Positions 25,904-34,796 are shown, counted from the stretch's first letter. The stretch is 64,000 bases of DNA from Shewanella carassii (GCF_002777975.1 NZ_NGVS01000005.1:106627-170626), one strand, 5' to 3'. Numbers and translations: made by a program. Notes: generated from the letters alone by a model not told the origin.

Positions 25904-25931
25904 ACCGTTATATACAAAAATATATAGCGGT
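25904..25931. promoter_or_regulatory. ModE-type operator upstream of the ABC importer operon
   Basis: ACCGTTATATA-N6-TATATAGCGGT matches 20 of 22 arm positions of the ModE consensus as recalled (in its reverse orientation ATCGTTATATA-N6-TATATAGCGAT). It shares the TATATA-N6-TATATA core with the operator at 22184-22207. It overlaps the predicted -10 element. Confidence 0.75.
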
Positions 25932-25949
25932 GCAATTTACCTTTCTCAA
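25921..25949 (-). promoter_or_regulatory. Predicted sigma-70 promoter of the ABC importer operon
   Basis: On the minus strand TTGAGA (25949-25944) and TATATA (25926-25921) are 17 bases apart, predicting a start near 25914. The -10 lies inside the ModE-type operator, so binding would exclude polymerase. The rest of the 319-base gap up to 26203 holds no gene. Confidence 0.5.
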
Positions 25950-26203
25950 CCAAACTTGGCAATGGATAGAGTTCACAATTAGAAGATTTGTAACTGGCTT
26001 ACCTTCCAAGGGGATAATTGGATTTATCCAAACTATCATTAAGTTACTGCTTAGCTTTGATACCAAGACAAAAATTCAACCAATAAATTTAGCCGGACTC
26101 TCACGACTGTTCTAAATTTTAAGCAATCAAGTATCTGCACCACACCACATTAAAATGGATTTGGTAGCTGTTTATTCCCGGCTACCCGACAGGGAGTCAA
26201 GTC

Positions 26204-28159
26204 ATGCGCTTTACCACCAAAATAAAACTCATCAGTCTGCTTATCGTGCTGGTTCCTTTAGTATTGGCAACGGCTCTGGTCACTTGGCTTGCGGAAAAAG
26301 AACTCTATAATCAGGCCGAAGACAGGCTGCTGGCGGTCAGAGAGATCAAAGAGCGCCAGCTCGATGCCATGTTTGCCAACTTCGGCAACAATCTGGATGC
26401 GATCGCCGCCGTGCTCCAAAACAGTGATTCACTCAACAGTCTCAGCCAATCCCGCACCATGCTAGAAGCCCTCAATAAAGAGTTGGGCTTTTACGATATT
26501 TTCATCATCGAAGACTCAGGTCTGGTAAAAGATACCGCGACCCATGAAGCCGACTGGGGCAGTAACCTGCAAACCGGGCCTTATGCAGACTCAGGCCTCG
26601 GCCGCCTGTTTAGAAACGCTCTCAACGGCAACGGCGCCACTGTGATGGCCGACTTTAGCCCTTATGCTCCTTCGGGGAATGAAGCGGCCGCTTTTATTGG
26701 CAAGCGCATTGAATACCAAGGCCGCCCCTTGGTGGTTGCCGCCCAGCTCTCCATCGACAGGATCAATGCCGTAATGCAAATCCGGGAAGGCATGGGCCAA
26801 AGCGGTGAAACTTATCTGGTGGGCGCCGACAAGCGTATGCGCTCCGACTCCTTTCTCGACCCGGTCAATCGCACGGTCAAAGCCTCATTTGCCGGTACAG
26901 TCAAGCAAAATGGCATAGATACCCAAGCGGTGGAACAAGCGCTCAAGGGCCAAAGCGGTGTCATGCAGCTCAATGATTACAAAGGCAATCCTGTGGTTTC
27001 ATCCTATGCTCCCATAGATGCCTTAGGGGTTCGTTGGGCGCTCTTGGCTGAAATCGATGCCGCCGAAGTATCCGCACCGGCAATGCATATGATTTTTATT
27101 GGGATCATGGTATGCCTCAGCGCCATAGTACTGGCGCTGCTGGCAGCCAAACTGGTCAGTCACTTTGTGCTGCATCCATTGGGAGGTGAACCTGCGGACA
27201 TGTGTCAGCTCACCTCAGTCATCGCCTCCGGCGATCTCACCAGCACGCTGCAAGTCGCACAGAGCGACAACCATCTGATGAGCTGGTTGGCCAGAATGCA
27301 AAACAAGCTCAAGGAGATCATCGCCCAGCTCATAGGTATGGGACAGGAGCTGGAGTCGGCAGCGGAGCAAAACTCTGCCGCCATCACCCAGGCCGATTGC
27401 AGCATCCAGCTTCAGGCCAAGGAAACCGACATGCTGGCAACCGCAGTGGAAGAGATGAGCTATGCCGCCGCCGAAGTGGGTCAGAATACGGCTCGCGCGG
27501 CCGATGAAGTCAACGCCTGTCAGGTTGCCAGCGGAACCTTGAAGCAAAATTTGGATCATACCCGTGCCAGTTTGGAGGTCACCCTCAACAATTTTGCCGA
27601 GATCCATAAAGAGGTTAACTCGCTGGAGCAGGACAGCCAAAAAATCGGTACTGTGCTGGAAGTGATAGACAGCATTGCCGAGCAGACCAATCTGCTGGCA
27701 CTCAACGCTGCCATTGAGGCCGCCCGCGCCGGCGAGCATGGTCGCGGTTTTGCCGTGGTGGCCGATGAGGTACGTCAGTTGGCAGTCAAGGTGCAGGAAG
27801 CCACTCAGGATATAGGCCATGTACTACAAGGGATCCAGCGCCAATCCGGTTCTTTGGTCAGCCACAGTCAAACCTGTAGCGATGAGGCTGCCGCTACCGC
27901 AGAGAAGGCCGAGGGCATGCGCGAAGCGGTCGAAGATATTAGCCGTCGGTTGCAAACGCTTAATGCACTGATGAGCCAAACGGCTACGGCGGCAGAGGAA
28001 CAAACGACGGTATCGGCCACCCTGGCCAAGGGAATTTCCGGTCTCAGCGCTGCGGCCGAGGAAAACAGCACCGCCATCAGCCAAGTGGCCATCAGCACCC
28101 GTAGCTTGTTGGGGCTGGCGAATCAACTTGGGGTCACCACGGCGCAGTTCAAGGTCTGA
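26204..28159 (+). CDS. Methyl-accepting chemotaxis protein with periplasmic Cache domain
   Basis: A 651-residue transmembrane chemoreceptor. Helix 1 (residues about 10-30, [20 protein letters not shown]), a periplasmic Cache-type sensor (about 35-285, with [19 protein letters not shown] characteristic of the membrane-proximal PAS-like subdomain), helix 2 (about 292-314), a linker/HAMP-like region, then the signalling domain with the invariant tip [20 protein letters not shown] near residue 505. It lies divergent from the molybdenum-type operon; nothing else links them. Ligand unknown. Confidence 0.92.
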   Translation: MRFTTKIKLISLLIVLVPLVLATALVTWLAEKELYNQAEDRLLAVREIKERQLDAMFANFGNNLDAIAAVLQNSDSLNSLSQSRTMLEALNKELGFYDIFIIEDSGLVKDTATHEADWGSNLQTGPYADSGLGRLFRNALNGNGATVMADFSPYAPSGNEAAAFIGKRIEYQGRPLVVAAQLSIDRINAVMQIREGMGQSGETYLVGADKRMRSDSFLDPVNRTVKASFAGTVKQNGIDTQAVEQALKGQSGVMQLNDYKGNPVVSSYAPIDALGVRWALLAEIDAAEVSAPAMHMIFIGIMVCLSAIVLALLAAKLVSHFVLHPLGGEPADMCQLTSVIASGDLTSTLQVAQSDNHLMSWLARMQNKLKEIIAQLIGMGQELESAAEQNSAAITQADCSIQLQAKETDMLATAVEEMSYAAAEVGQNTARAADEVNACQVASGTLKQNLDHTRASLEVTLNNFAEIHKEVNSLEQDSQKIGTVLEVIDSIAEQTNLLALNAAIEAARAGEHGRGFAVVADEVRQLAVKVQEATQDIGHVLQGIQRQSGSLVSHSQTCSDEAAATAEKAEGMREAVEDISRRLQTLNALMSQTATAAEEQTTVSATLAKGISGLSAAAEENSTAISQVAISTRSLLGLANQLGVTTAQFKV

Positions 28160-28173
28160 GGCAATTCAATCTG

Positions 28174-28209
28174 CAGTATCGAGCAAGCCCTAGGCCCTGC
28201 TCGATACTG
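28174..28209 (+). terminator. Hairpin after the chemoreceptor gene
   Basis: Perfect twelve-base arms (CAGTATCGAGCA and complement) around a twelve-base loop, 14 bases past the stop. There is no T run, so termination strength is doubtful. Confidence 0.5.
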
Positions 28210-28273
28210 TGAAATAGCCGCTATCCCGCTAGCTAAGGAAAGTGCTAAAAGAAAGTGCGAAAAAGCCCCTTCT

Positions 28274-28942
28274 CTAAACCTGCCAATCTATTTCGGCTTG
28301 CTGCCACTGTTTCAGCTGCTGGTTGATGGCCGAGAAATGGCCACAGCCAAAGAAACCGCGATAGGCGGAAAGAGGCGAAGGATGCGGACCACTTAAGATC
28401 TTATGTTGTGGCGCCTTGATAAGTTTACCTTTCTTAATGGCATGGCTGCCCCAAAGCACAAAAATAATCGGTTCTTCACGCTGATCGAGCAGCTGCAGTG
28501 CCCTGTCGGTGAAGGTTTCCCAGCCCGCCTTGGCATGGGAGTGCGCCTTACCCTGCTCCACCGTCAGCACAGTGTTGAGCATCAAGACCCCTTGCTTGGC
28601 CCAGCTCACAAGATGACCATGATCCGGGATTGAGAATCCGGGGATGTCTGTCGCCAATTCCTTGTACATGTTGACCAACGAAGGCGGTGTCTTCACTCCG
28701 GGCTTGACCGAGAAACACAGGCCATGGGCTTGCCCTGGGCCATGGTAAGGATCCTGACCGATAAGCACCACTCTCACCTTGTCCAGCGGTGTCAGTTCAA
28801 AGGCACTGAACACCTCGTCCTCAGGAGGAAAGACGGCCTTGCCGGCGGCGCGCTCTGCGGCAACAAACTCACTGAGTTGCTGAAAATAAGGGGCCTGTTG
28901 TTCGGCGGCAATAAATGCCTGCCAGTCAGTGGGAAGCGCCAT
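28274..28942 (-). CDS. ung: Uracil-DNA glycosylase
   Basis: A 222-residue family 1 uracil-DNA glycosylase, which removes uracil from DNA to start base-excision repair. The catalytic Asp and water-activating motif are in [18 protein letters not shown] (near residue 62), and the minor-groove intercalation loop is [15 protein letters not shown] (near 185). The start at 28942 is chosen over the ATG 30 bases upstream because it gives the usual N-terminus ([11 protein letters not shown]) and follows GAGG. It is a single gene. Confidence 0.95.
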   Translation of the reverse strand: MALPTDWQAFIAAEQQAPYFQQLSEFVAAERAAGKAVFPPEDEVFSAFELTPLDKVRVVLIGQDPYHGPGQAHGLCFSVKPGVKTPPSLVNMYKELATDIPGFSIPDHGHLVSWAKQGVLMLNTVLTVEQGKAHSHAKAGWETFTDRALQLLDQREEPIIFVLWGSHAIKKGKLIKAPQHKILSGPHPSPLSAYRGFFGCGHFSAINQQLKQWQQAEIDWQV

Positions 28943-29274
28943 GGTGATAATCCTCTGCGTAAAAGAGGCCATAGCTTAAGAGTGCCGACTGCGGGATACA
29001 AGCGCCGAGTATCGGCTCTGTGGCCTATATTCGAAGGAACTGGAGTCGGTTTTGCAAGCCAAGCTATTGAGGAGTAAGCCAAGATAACCCACGAACACTG
29101 ACCTGGGTGACAGCAGCAACGGCCTGGGGTTGGCCGACTTTTTGCCAAAATGGTGGAATATTTGCCAGCAAAGGCGGGGACTCAGATCTCAATCGTTCAT
29201 TTTTTTCCTTGGCACGGCGACTTTTTAGGTTAGAATCGGCCCTCAATCTTTGGCTTAGCAAGAGCGAATATAAT

Positions 29275-29601
29275 ATGTCCGATGCCAACAACCAAACCAC
29301 CATATTTCAGTTAGCAGATCAGTTTATCGCCCTGGCCAATGAGCTGACCCAACAAGAAGGCGACGTCGGCAAGGTCGGCACCGCCCTGAGATTTGCTGCC
29401 GCCCGCTTCAACGCCTTTGAAGCCGCTATCAAGTCTGCCGATCTGGGCGCCGAAAAAGCCAATGCCCTAGAGTGGTTTACCGCCGAATATCGCGACATGT
29501 TGGATGACAACCTGGAAGATCACATTGCCAACCCCCCAGTGGTCAACGGCGAAGAAGCGGCCGAGCCGACCGATAATGCCGTACAACAATTCAAGCTCTA
29601 A
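29275..29601 (+). CDS. DUF3144 protein
   Basis: A 108-residue soluble, acidic, helical protein of the DUF3144 family, found in gammaproteobacteria and of unknown function. The conserved stretch is FQLADQFIALANEL ... ALRFAAARFNAFEAA ... WFTAEYRDMLDDNLEDHI. The start at 29275 begins the conserved region; the open frame to 29107 is not supported. It is divergent from ung and is followed by a GC-rich hairpin. Confidence 0.85.
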   Translation: MSDANNQTTIFQLADQFIALANELTQQEGDVGKVGTALRFAAARFNAFEAAIKSADLGAEKANALEWFTAEYRDMLDDNLEDHIANPPVVNGEEAAEPTDNAVQQFKL

Positions 29602-29620
29602 GCTCCTTTGATAACAAGCC

Positions 29621-29638
29621 GCGGGGCATTTGCCCCGC
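29621..29638 (+). terminator. Hairpin after the DUF3144 gene
   Basis: GCGGGGCA pairs with TGCCCCGC across two bases, 20 bases after the stop. The tail is not T-rich. Confidence 0.5.
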
Positions 29639-29988
29639 GCTATCTGGCACTTTCATTTCCGGCTTGGCTTTAAGACCGAGCAATTTGTTACTTCTCTTTC
29701 AGTCCTGGCGGTTTACAAAGCCGTAGCCAATTTGACGACCTCACTATCACTCGAGTCAAAAGTCGTTTTCTATCACTCACGAGTGGCTGTTACCAATCCC
29801 AGGAAAAAGTACAAGCAAGCACCTTAGACAGCTGAAAAATATCTTGGCAGCGCTCAATCCTTGAAAGCTCAGCCGGCAAACTTCTCTGCCATTGACAAGC
29901 TCAATCCAAGCGGTCCATTTAAACCACGGCGCCTAGCTCCTGATTGGGTTCAGAGGAGACAGTACTATGTTCGTATTGCGTTTCAAGG
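29639..29988. other. Intergenic region with no gene seen
   Basis: 350 bases between the DUF3144 hairpin and the convergent LysE-type gene. Short frames here have no family resemblance or ribosome-binding sites. I see no RNA gene or clear repeat. Confidence 0.5.
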
Positions 29989-30606
29989 TCAAAACAGGGA
30001 ATAGATCACCCGTCCGGCCAACAGGATAAGCACTAGGCCGCTAAGGCGGTCAATCAACTGCGCCTTTTCTCTCAGCTTGGGTAACACCTTGGGTTGAGAC
30101 AAGAGGAAGGCTATCAGAGTGTACCAGAGACCATCCACCAGCATAGGCGTCAAGACTATGATGCCTCGCCCCAGCAGACTGTCCGCAGCGGCAACAAACT
30201 GGCTGAACAAGGCTAGGAAAAACAACAAAATTTTCGGATTAAGCAATGAGATGGCAATGCCGTCCCGGGCCGCTGTCAGCATGCCCGTCGGCTTGCCGGC
30301 ACTGAGTTTTTGCTGCATTCCGCCCTTGGATTGCAACGCTTGAATCCCAAGCCAGGCGAGATAAAGTGCCCCCAATATGGCGATGCCGTTAAACAGCAGA
30401 GGGGTGTGTTTCAACACCACAGCCAATCCCAAAAGGGTGATAAAAGCATAAACGCCTATCCCCAAAGAATGCGCCCAGGCACAGGCGATACCGCGGCTGC
30501 GACCGCCCCCCAAGGTGTGACGCACCACCATGGCCAGGCTAGGTCCGGGTGACATGGCCCCCAAACACGAGATAGCCACCAGTCCCAACCAGTCACTCCA
30601 ATTCAT
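29989..30606 (-). CDS. LysE family amino-acid exporter
   Basis: A 205-residue inner-membrane protein of the LysE/RhtB superfamily with six helices. The opening LVAISCLGAMSPGPSLAMVVRHTL carries the family SPGP motif (near residue 20), and GIAISLLNPKILLFFLALFSQF the second conserved region. It probably exports an amino acid or derivative. The start at 30606 has GAGGG six bases before it. It is a single gene. Confidence 0.87.
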   Translation of the reverse strand: MNWSDWLGLVAISCLGAMSPGPSLAMVVRHTLGGGRSRGIACAWAHSLGIGVYAFITLLGLAVVLKHTPLLFNGIAILGALYLAWLGIQALQSKGGMQQKLSAGKPTGMLTAARDGIAISLLNPKILLFFLALFSQFVAAADSLLGRGIIVLTPMLVDGLWYTLIAFLLSQPKVLPKLREKAQLIDRLSGLVLILLAGRVIYSLF

Positions 30607-30797
30607 TGTTTTCCCTCGATGAAACCCACACCATTTTGCCCTGTTTTGTGACCCACAAAAGACAAGTACCATCCGCAACAGGTTGGTCAATATACTCTAT
30701 GAAGCCAAGGCTTTCGAGCCGCCAATTTTCAATTAGTTTTAAGGCTTGCTGACTATACTGGGCGCCCTTATAGCTCCCTAACCCCATTGAGGCCCGG

Positions 30798-31340
30798 ATG
30801 ATACTTACTCTCAGCATGCTGGCTCTGCTCAGCCTAATAGCAGTGATTGTGCTGCTGTTAATCAAAAAACGTCGCGGCGCCAAGATCCCCATGGCGGTGA
30901 TCCTGGTGCTGGGGGGAATGGCTTTTTGTGTCGCCGCCGTGGTCAGTTTTGTATATCGCGGCGAAGACTATGAGGCTTACCGGGAATTGCATTGGCAAAC
31001 CTTAGACAGCCAGGCAATCCCGGCTCTGGTGGCCGAAGGCAAAACAGTCGTCATCGATGTGAGTGCCGATTGGTGCCTGATTTGTCAGGCCAACAAGGCC
31101 AATGTGCTCCATCGGGAGCAGATAGTCAGGGCGCTGGCCGAGCCGAATATTGTATTGATGCGCGGCGACCTCAGTGAGCCCAACCCGGCGGTATCCAACT
31201 ATCTCAGCTCCCAGGGCGTTGCCGGAGTGCCTTATAACCGCATCCATGGCCCGGCCGTACCCGAGGGAATCGTGATGCCCAGCGTCCTGACGGTCAACGA
31301 TCTGCTCAAGGTGCTGACTCATGTTCAAGCCAATCCTTAA
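30798..31340 (+). CDS. Membrane-anchored thioredoxin-like protein (DsbD-gamma type)
   Basis: A 180-residue protein with two N-terminal helices (residues 1-20 and 30-52) and a thioredoxin domain facing the periplasm. The redox motif is VSADWCLICQANKANVL (CLIC near residue 93-96), in the style of the C-terminal domain of DsbD, and GVAGVPYN supplies the cis-proline loop. It may reduce periplasmic disulfides or serve cytochrome c maturation. It ends just before a palindrome that may be both its terminator and an operator for the next gene. Confidence 0.82.
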   Translation: MILTLSMLALLSLIAVIVLLLIKKRRGAKIPMAVILVLGGMAFCVAAVVSFVYRGEDYEAYRELHWQTLDSQAIPALVAEGKTVVIDVSADWCLICQANKANVLHREQIVRALAEPNIVLMRGDLSEPNPAVSNYLSSQGVAGVPYNRIHGPAVPEGIVMPSVLTVNDLLKVLTHVQANP

Positions 31341-31342
31341 GG

Positions 31343-31356
31343 CACGATATATCGTG
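31343..31356. promoter_or_regulatory. Palindrome CACGATATATCGTG upstream of the sigma-54 activator
   Basis: A perfect 14-base palindrome (extending to 31339-31360), nine bases upstream of the -35 of the activator gene. Near-copies occur at 32880 and 32898 before the ccoG-like gene, suggesting one protein binds all three. It may also fold as a hairpin after the thioredoxin gene, but no T run follows. Confidence 0.55.
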
Positions 31357-31364
31357 CCTTCATA

Positions 31365-31393
31365 CTGACAAGCCCGGTAAGCGGTTCTATACT
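31365..31393 (+). promoter_or_regulatory. Predicted sigma-70 promoter of the PAS/sigma-54 activator gene
   Basis: CTGACA (31365-31370) and TATACT (31388-31393) are 17 bases apart, predicting a start near 31400. Confidence 0.55.
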
Positions 31394-31424
31394 GGCGCGG
31401 TCCTCAGTGCCGAAGGAGCCGCTC

Positions 31425-32837
31425 TTGTCTGACTCAAACAGCTTTTTACCCGAAAACCGCCTCTTGCTCAATGCCGTCAGTGAAGGCATTTATGGTTTTG
31501 ATCTTAAAGGTAATGCCGTCTTTATCAACCCGGCTGCCGAGAAGATGACCGGCTGGAGCACCGCCGAACTCCTGGGGCGCAAGATCCATGACTTTCACCA
31601 CCACAGCCATGCCGATGGCAGCGCCTATCCCCACGAAGATTGCCCCATCTATCAGACACTCAAAGACGGCAAAGCCAGAGAAATCACCACGGAAGTCTTC
31701 TGGCGCAAGGACGGCAGCTGCTTTCCCGTACACTATAGTTCCACGCCTGTGTGGCAGGACGGTAAGCTCAAGGGCGTAGTAGCGATATTTCGTGACATCA
31801 GTCTGCAAAAGCAGACTGAGTTGTCGCTGCGTCAGGCGCTGGAACAGGTACAGGCACTGTCGGAACAGCTGGCCTCAGAAAACTCCTGGCTGCAGGCCGA
31901 GCTGGAAGACAAGACGGGCACCCAGGAGATTGCCGGTAACAGCCCGATGATCCAAACTCTGCTCAAACAGCTGCGCCTGGTGGCCAATACCGACAGTACC
32001 GTGTTGATCCAGGGGGAAAATGGCACCGGCAAAGAGCTGGTCGCCCGCCAGTTGCACCGACTCAGCAGCCGCAAAGACAAGCCGATGATCTCGGTCAACT
32101 GCGCCGCCTTCTCTGCCGGACTCTTGGAAAGCGAACTATTCGGCCATGAGAAAGGCGCCTTTACCGGTGCCAGTCAGCGGCGCAAGGGGCGCTTCGAACT
32201 GGCCCATAGAGGCACCCTGTTCCTCGACGAAGTGGCCGAGCTCAGTCTGGAGGCGCAATCCAAGCTGCTACGGGTCATTCAGGAGCAGGAGTTTGAACGC
32301 GTCGGCGGCAGCGAGAGTATCAAGGTGGATATTCGACTGATTGCCGCCACTCACCACGATCTGCAGCAGCGGGTGGAACAAGGTCTGTTCCGGATGGATC
32401 TCTTCTACCGACTCAATGTCTTTCCGCTCAAGGTCCCGGCACTGAGACAGCGGCGGGAAGATATCCCTGAGCTGGTGCAACAGCTGCTCAAGAGTCTGTC
32501 ATTGAAACTGGGTAAAACGCTGGCGGGCGTTGATGGCGATAGTCTGCGGCGGATGATGCAATATCAATGGCCGGGAAATGTGCGTGAATTGCAAAACCTG
32601 CTGGAGCGGGAAGCCATCCTTGCCCGCGAGCCGATACTGCATCTCGCCCCCTTGCCCAGCGATACGCCGCTGCCGGCCGTGGGTCAGACCCTGGCCGAAG
32701 TGGAAGCGGCCCATATCAAGGCGACACTGGACGCCTGTCACTGGCGAATATCCGGCCCAAGGGGCGCGGCCAGCAGTCTGGGGCTGCCTCCCAGCACCCT
32801 GAGATCGCGGATGCAAAAGCTGGGGATCCGCCGCTAG
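31425..32837 (+). CDS. PAS-domain sigma-54-dependent activator
   Basis: A 470-residue enhancer-binding protein. Residues about 10-125 form a PAS sensor rich in His and Cys (HDFHHHSHADGSAYPHEDCPIY), a possible metal, heme or redox site; a coiled coil follows; residues about 150-375 are the AAA+ domain with Walker A GENGTGKE, the sigma-54 contact loop GAFTGA and Walker B TLFLDEVAEL; the Fis-type helix-turn-helix ends the protein (ASSLGLPPSTLRSRMQKLGIRR). The start is taken as TTG at 31425 because AAGGAG lies six bases upstream; a GTG at 31407 would leave almost no leader. The downstream ccoG-like gene, with its -24/-12 promoter, is the evident target. Confidence 0.88.
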   Translation: MSDSNSFLPENRLLLNAVSEGIYGFDLKGNAVFINPAAEKMTGWSTAELLGRKIHDFHHHSHADGSAYPHEDCPIYQTLKDGKAREITTEVFWRKDGSCFPVHYSSTPVWQDGKLKGVVAIFRDISLQKQTELSLRQALEQVQALSEQLASENSWLQAELEDKTGTQEIAGNSPMIQTLLKQLRLVANTDSTVLIQGENGTGKELVARQLHRLSSRKDKPMISVNCAAFSAGLLESELFGHEKGAFTGASQRRKGRFELAHRGTLFLDEVAELSLEAQSKLLRVIQEQEFERVGGSESIKVDIRLIAATHHDLQQRVEQGLFRMDLFYRLNVFPLKVPALRQRREDIPELVQQLLKSLSLKLGKTLAGVDGDSLRRMMQYQWPGNVRELQNLLEREAILAREPILHLAPLPSDTPLPAVGQTLAEVEAAHIKATLDACHWRISGPRGAASSLGLPPSTLRSRMQKLGIRR

Positions 32838-32879
32838 GGCAGTTAAAGCCATCACAGGGGATTCAAGGCGTAAAAAAGT

Positions 32880-32911
32880 CACGACATATCGCCAAATCAC
32901 GCTATGTCGTG
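32880..32911. promoter_or_regulatory. Tandem activator-binding sites upstream of the ccoG-like gene
   Basis: Site A CACGACATATCGCC (32880-32893) and site B CACGCTATGTCGTG (32898-32911) match the upstream palindrome CACGATATATCGTG at 11 and 12 of 14 positions; their centres are 18 bases apart. The outer halves also form a TCACGACATA/TATGTCGTGA inverted repeat. They lie about 90-120 bases upstream of the predicted start, as expected for enhancer-type sites. Confidence 0.6.
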
Positions 32912-32976
32912 AGTTGATTTCCATGCACCCAAACAAACATTAGATATAAATCAACAAGTTAATCCTGCATTTGAAC

Positions 32977-32992
32977 TGGCACACCTCTTGCC
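32977..32992 (+). promoter_or_regulatory. Sigma-54 (-24/-12) promoter of the ccoG-like gene
   Basis: TGGCAC-N5-TTGC, with GG and GC exactly one sigma-54 spacing apart, matches the consensus. The predicted start is near 33003, giving a leader of about 29 bases. Confidence 0.8.
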
Positions 32993-33031
32993 ATTAGTTA
33001 AGCGTGTGTCAGTCACAATTCAGGAAGTAGC

Positions 33032-34438
33032 ATGGTTCAACAGGCAAGACAGTCATCGGAAGCGATTCCGGTCACTTTTATCCCCTCCCCCCAAGACAAG
33101 AAGAGCAGCCACCAAGGCGGTAAAATCCACTTTCGTAGCCAACGCGGTTATTTTCAGCGCTGGCGCAGTGGCCTCAACGCCCTGTTGATAGCCCTGTTTC
33201 TGTTACTGCCCTTTATCGACTGGCAGGGGCGGCAAGCGATCTGGTTCGATCTGGCCAATCAACAGTTTTACTTTTTTGGTGCTAGCCTCTGGCCCCAGGA
33301 TTTTACCCTGTTGGCCTGGTTCTTTATCGCTGCCGCCTTTGCCCTGTTTTTTGTAACCCTGTTTTGGGGCCGGGTCTGGTGTGGTTATCTCTGCCCACAA
33401 ACCGCCTGGACGTTCGGCTTCGCCTGGGTAGAAGAGAAGCTGGAAGGCAGCCGTAACCAGAGGATCAAGCTGGACGCTTCGCCCATGACTGTCAGTAAGG
33501 CTAGCAAACGCGGCGGCAAACATCTGCTGTGGATATTGATTTCACTGCTCACCGGCTGTGGCTTTATCGCCTACTTTGTACCGGCCAAGCAGCTGTATCC
33601 GGAGATTTTTACTTTCTCCGCCGGTTTTTGGGATAGCGCCTGGGTGTACTTTTTTGCCCTGTGTACCTATCTCAATGCCGGTTGGATGCGCGAACAGATG
33701 TGCCTGCATTGCTGCCCCTACTCAAGATTCCAATCGGCCATGTTCGATTCCTTCACCAAGACAGTGACCTATGATGCCCAGCGTGGTGAAAGCCGCGGCC
33801 CAAGAAAGCGCAAACAAGCCACAGAACTTGGCGACTGTGTCGACTGTAATCTCTGCGTCGAGGTGTGCCCAACCGGGATAGATATTCGTAACGGCCTGCA
33901 ATATGAGTGCATCAACTGTGGCGCCTGCGTCGATGCCTGCGATCAGACCATGAGCAAGTTTGGTTATCGCCCCGGGCTCATCTCCTATAGCAGTGAAGAA
34001 TCACTGACCGGGCAAACTCCACCACTGTGGCAACGCAAACGCTTTATCGGCTATGGCGCCGCCTTGTTGGCGATACTCTGCACCATGGGGCTGGATATCT
34101 ACTCGCGAGATCCCATCACGCTCAATGTGATCCGCGACCGCCAAAGCCTATACCGGGAAACCCTGGATGACGGCATAGAGAACAGCTATCTGCTGAAAAT
34201 ACGCAATAAGACCCAGCAAGATAAACTATACAAAATAGAGATCAGCGGGGCCCTGCCCTATCAGTTGTCGACCAATCGCGTTCATATCGCCGCCGGCGAG
34301 CAGTATGAATTGCCGCTGACCCTGACTGTGCCCGTGGCGCAAATTGACAACAGCCGCAGCAATCTGCTGTTTACAGTGCTTGAGGCCGATGCACTGGATA
34401 ATAGCGTCAGCCAGAAGTCAGTATTTTTTGCCCCTTGA
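33032..34438 (+). CDS. ccoG: CcoG/RdxA-type membrane ferredoxin
   Basis: A 468-residue polyferredoxin of the CcoG (FixG/RdxA) family, linked to copper reduction and assembly of cbb3 cytochrome oxidase. About five helices (first near residues 49-66) surround the motifs CGYLCPQTAWTFGF and MCLHCCPYSRF; two 4Fe-4S sites follow, CVDCNLCVEVCP and CINCGACVDACD; a C-terminal Ig-like periplasmic domain (about 350-468) closes the protein. No ccoNOPQ genes are nearby, so this may be a second copy outside the oxidase operon. It is preceded by a sigma-54 promoter and its activator gene, an unusual control for ccoG. Confidence 0.88.
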   Translation: MVQQARQSSEAIPVTFIPSPQDKKSSHQGGKIHFRSQRGYFQRWRSGLNALLIALFLLLPFIDWQGRQAIWFDLANQQFYFFGASLWPQDFTLLAWFFIAAAFALFFVTLFWGRVWCGYLCPQTAWTFGFAWVEEKLEGSRNQRIKLDASPMTVSKASKRGGKHLLWILISLLTGCGFIAYFVPAKQLYPEIFTFSAGFWDSAWVYFFALCTYLNAGWMREQMCLHCCPYSRFQSAMFDSFTKTVTYDAQRGESRGPRKRKQATELGDCVDCNLCVEVCPTGIDIRNGLQYECINCGACVDACDQTMSKFGYRPGLISYSSEESLTGQTPPLWQRKRFIGYGAALLAILCTMGLDIYSRDPITLNVIRDRQSLYRETLDDGIENSYLLKIRNKTQQDKLYKIEISGALPYQLSTNRVHIAAGEQYELPLTLTVPVAQIDNSRSNLLFTVLEADALDNSVSQKSVFFAP

Positions 34439-34447
34439 GTTGCCTCA

Positions 34448-34481
34448 GGGCGGCGAAGAGCTTCACCCGACTTCGCCGCCC
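34448..34481 (+). terminator. Terminator after the ccoG-like gene
   Basis: GGGCGGCGAAG pairs with CTTCGCCGCCC across twelve bases and is followed by GCTTTTT. The remaining gap to 34796 is AT-rich and holds no gene I can support; it must contain the fadD-like promoter. Confidence 0.85.
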
Positions 34482-34796
34482 GCTTTTTACCCGTTTGCGG
34501 CCTTGTTGCAGTCTGGCACTATTATCGCCCTGGCGAGCGGCTGTACGCATTCTCTGTCAAGCTGCCTATTTCTCACCCTTAACGCCCATTGATTAACCAA
34601 TTATTTGTATAGGATTTTTCATTCGCCACCATTGCCTTGACCTCACTTTGCCTCTAACCTGATCCCAGATCATTGCTCAATGTAACGGTATTCAAACCGG
34701 CGCAAAAAGTTTCGGGGGAGACATAGGCCCAAGTTAATATCAGGCCAATAAGCTTTCAAAACCCAATAACAATAATAAATTCCAAAGGAAAAGGTG

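Noticed and set aside
29601..29988. Possible small RNA or short gene after DUF3144
   Set aside because: Beyond one GC hairpin no promoter-terminator pair or coding pattern could be defended.
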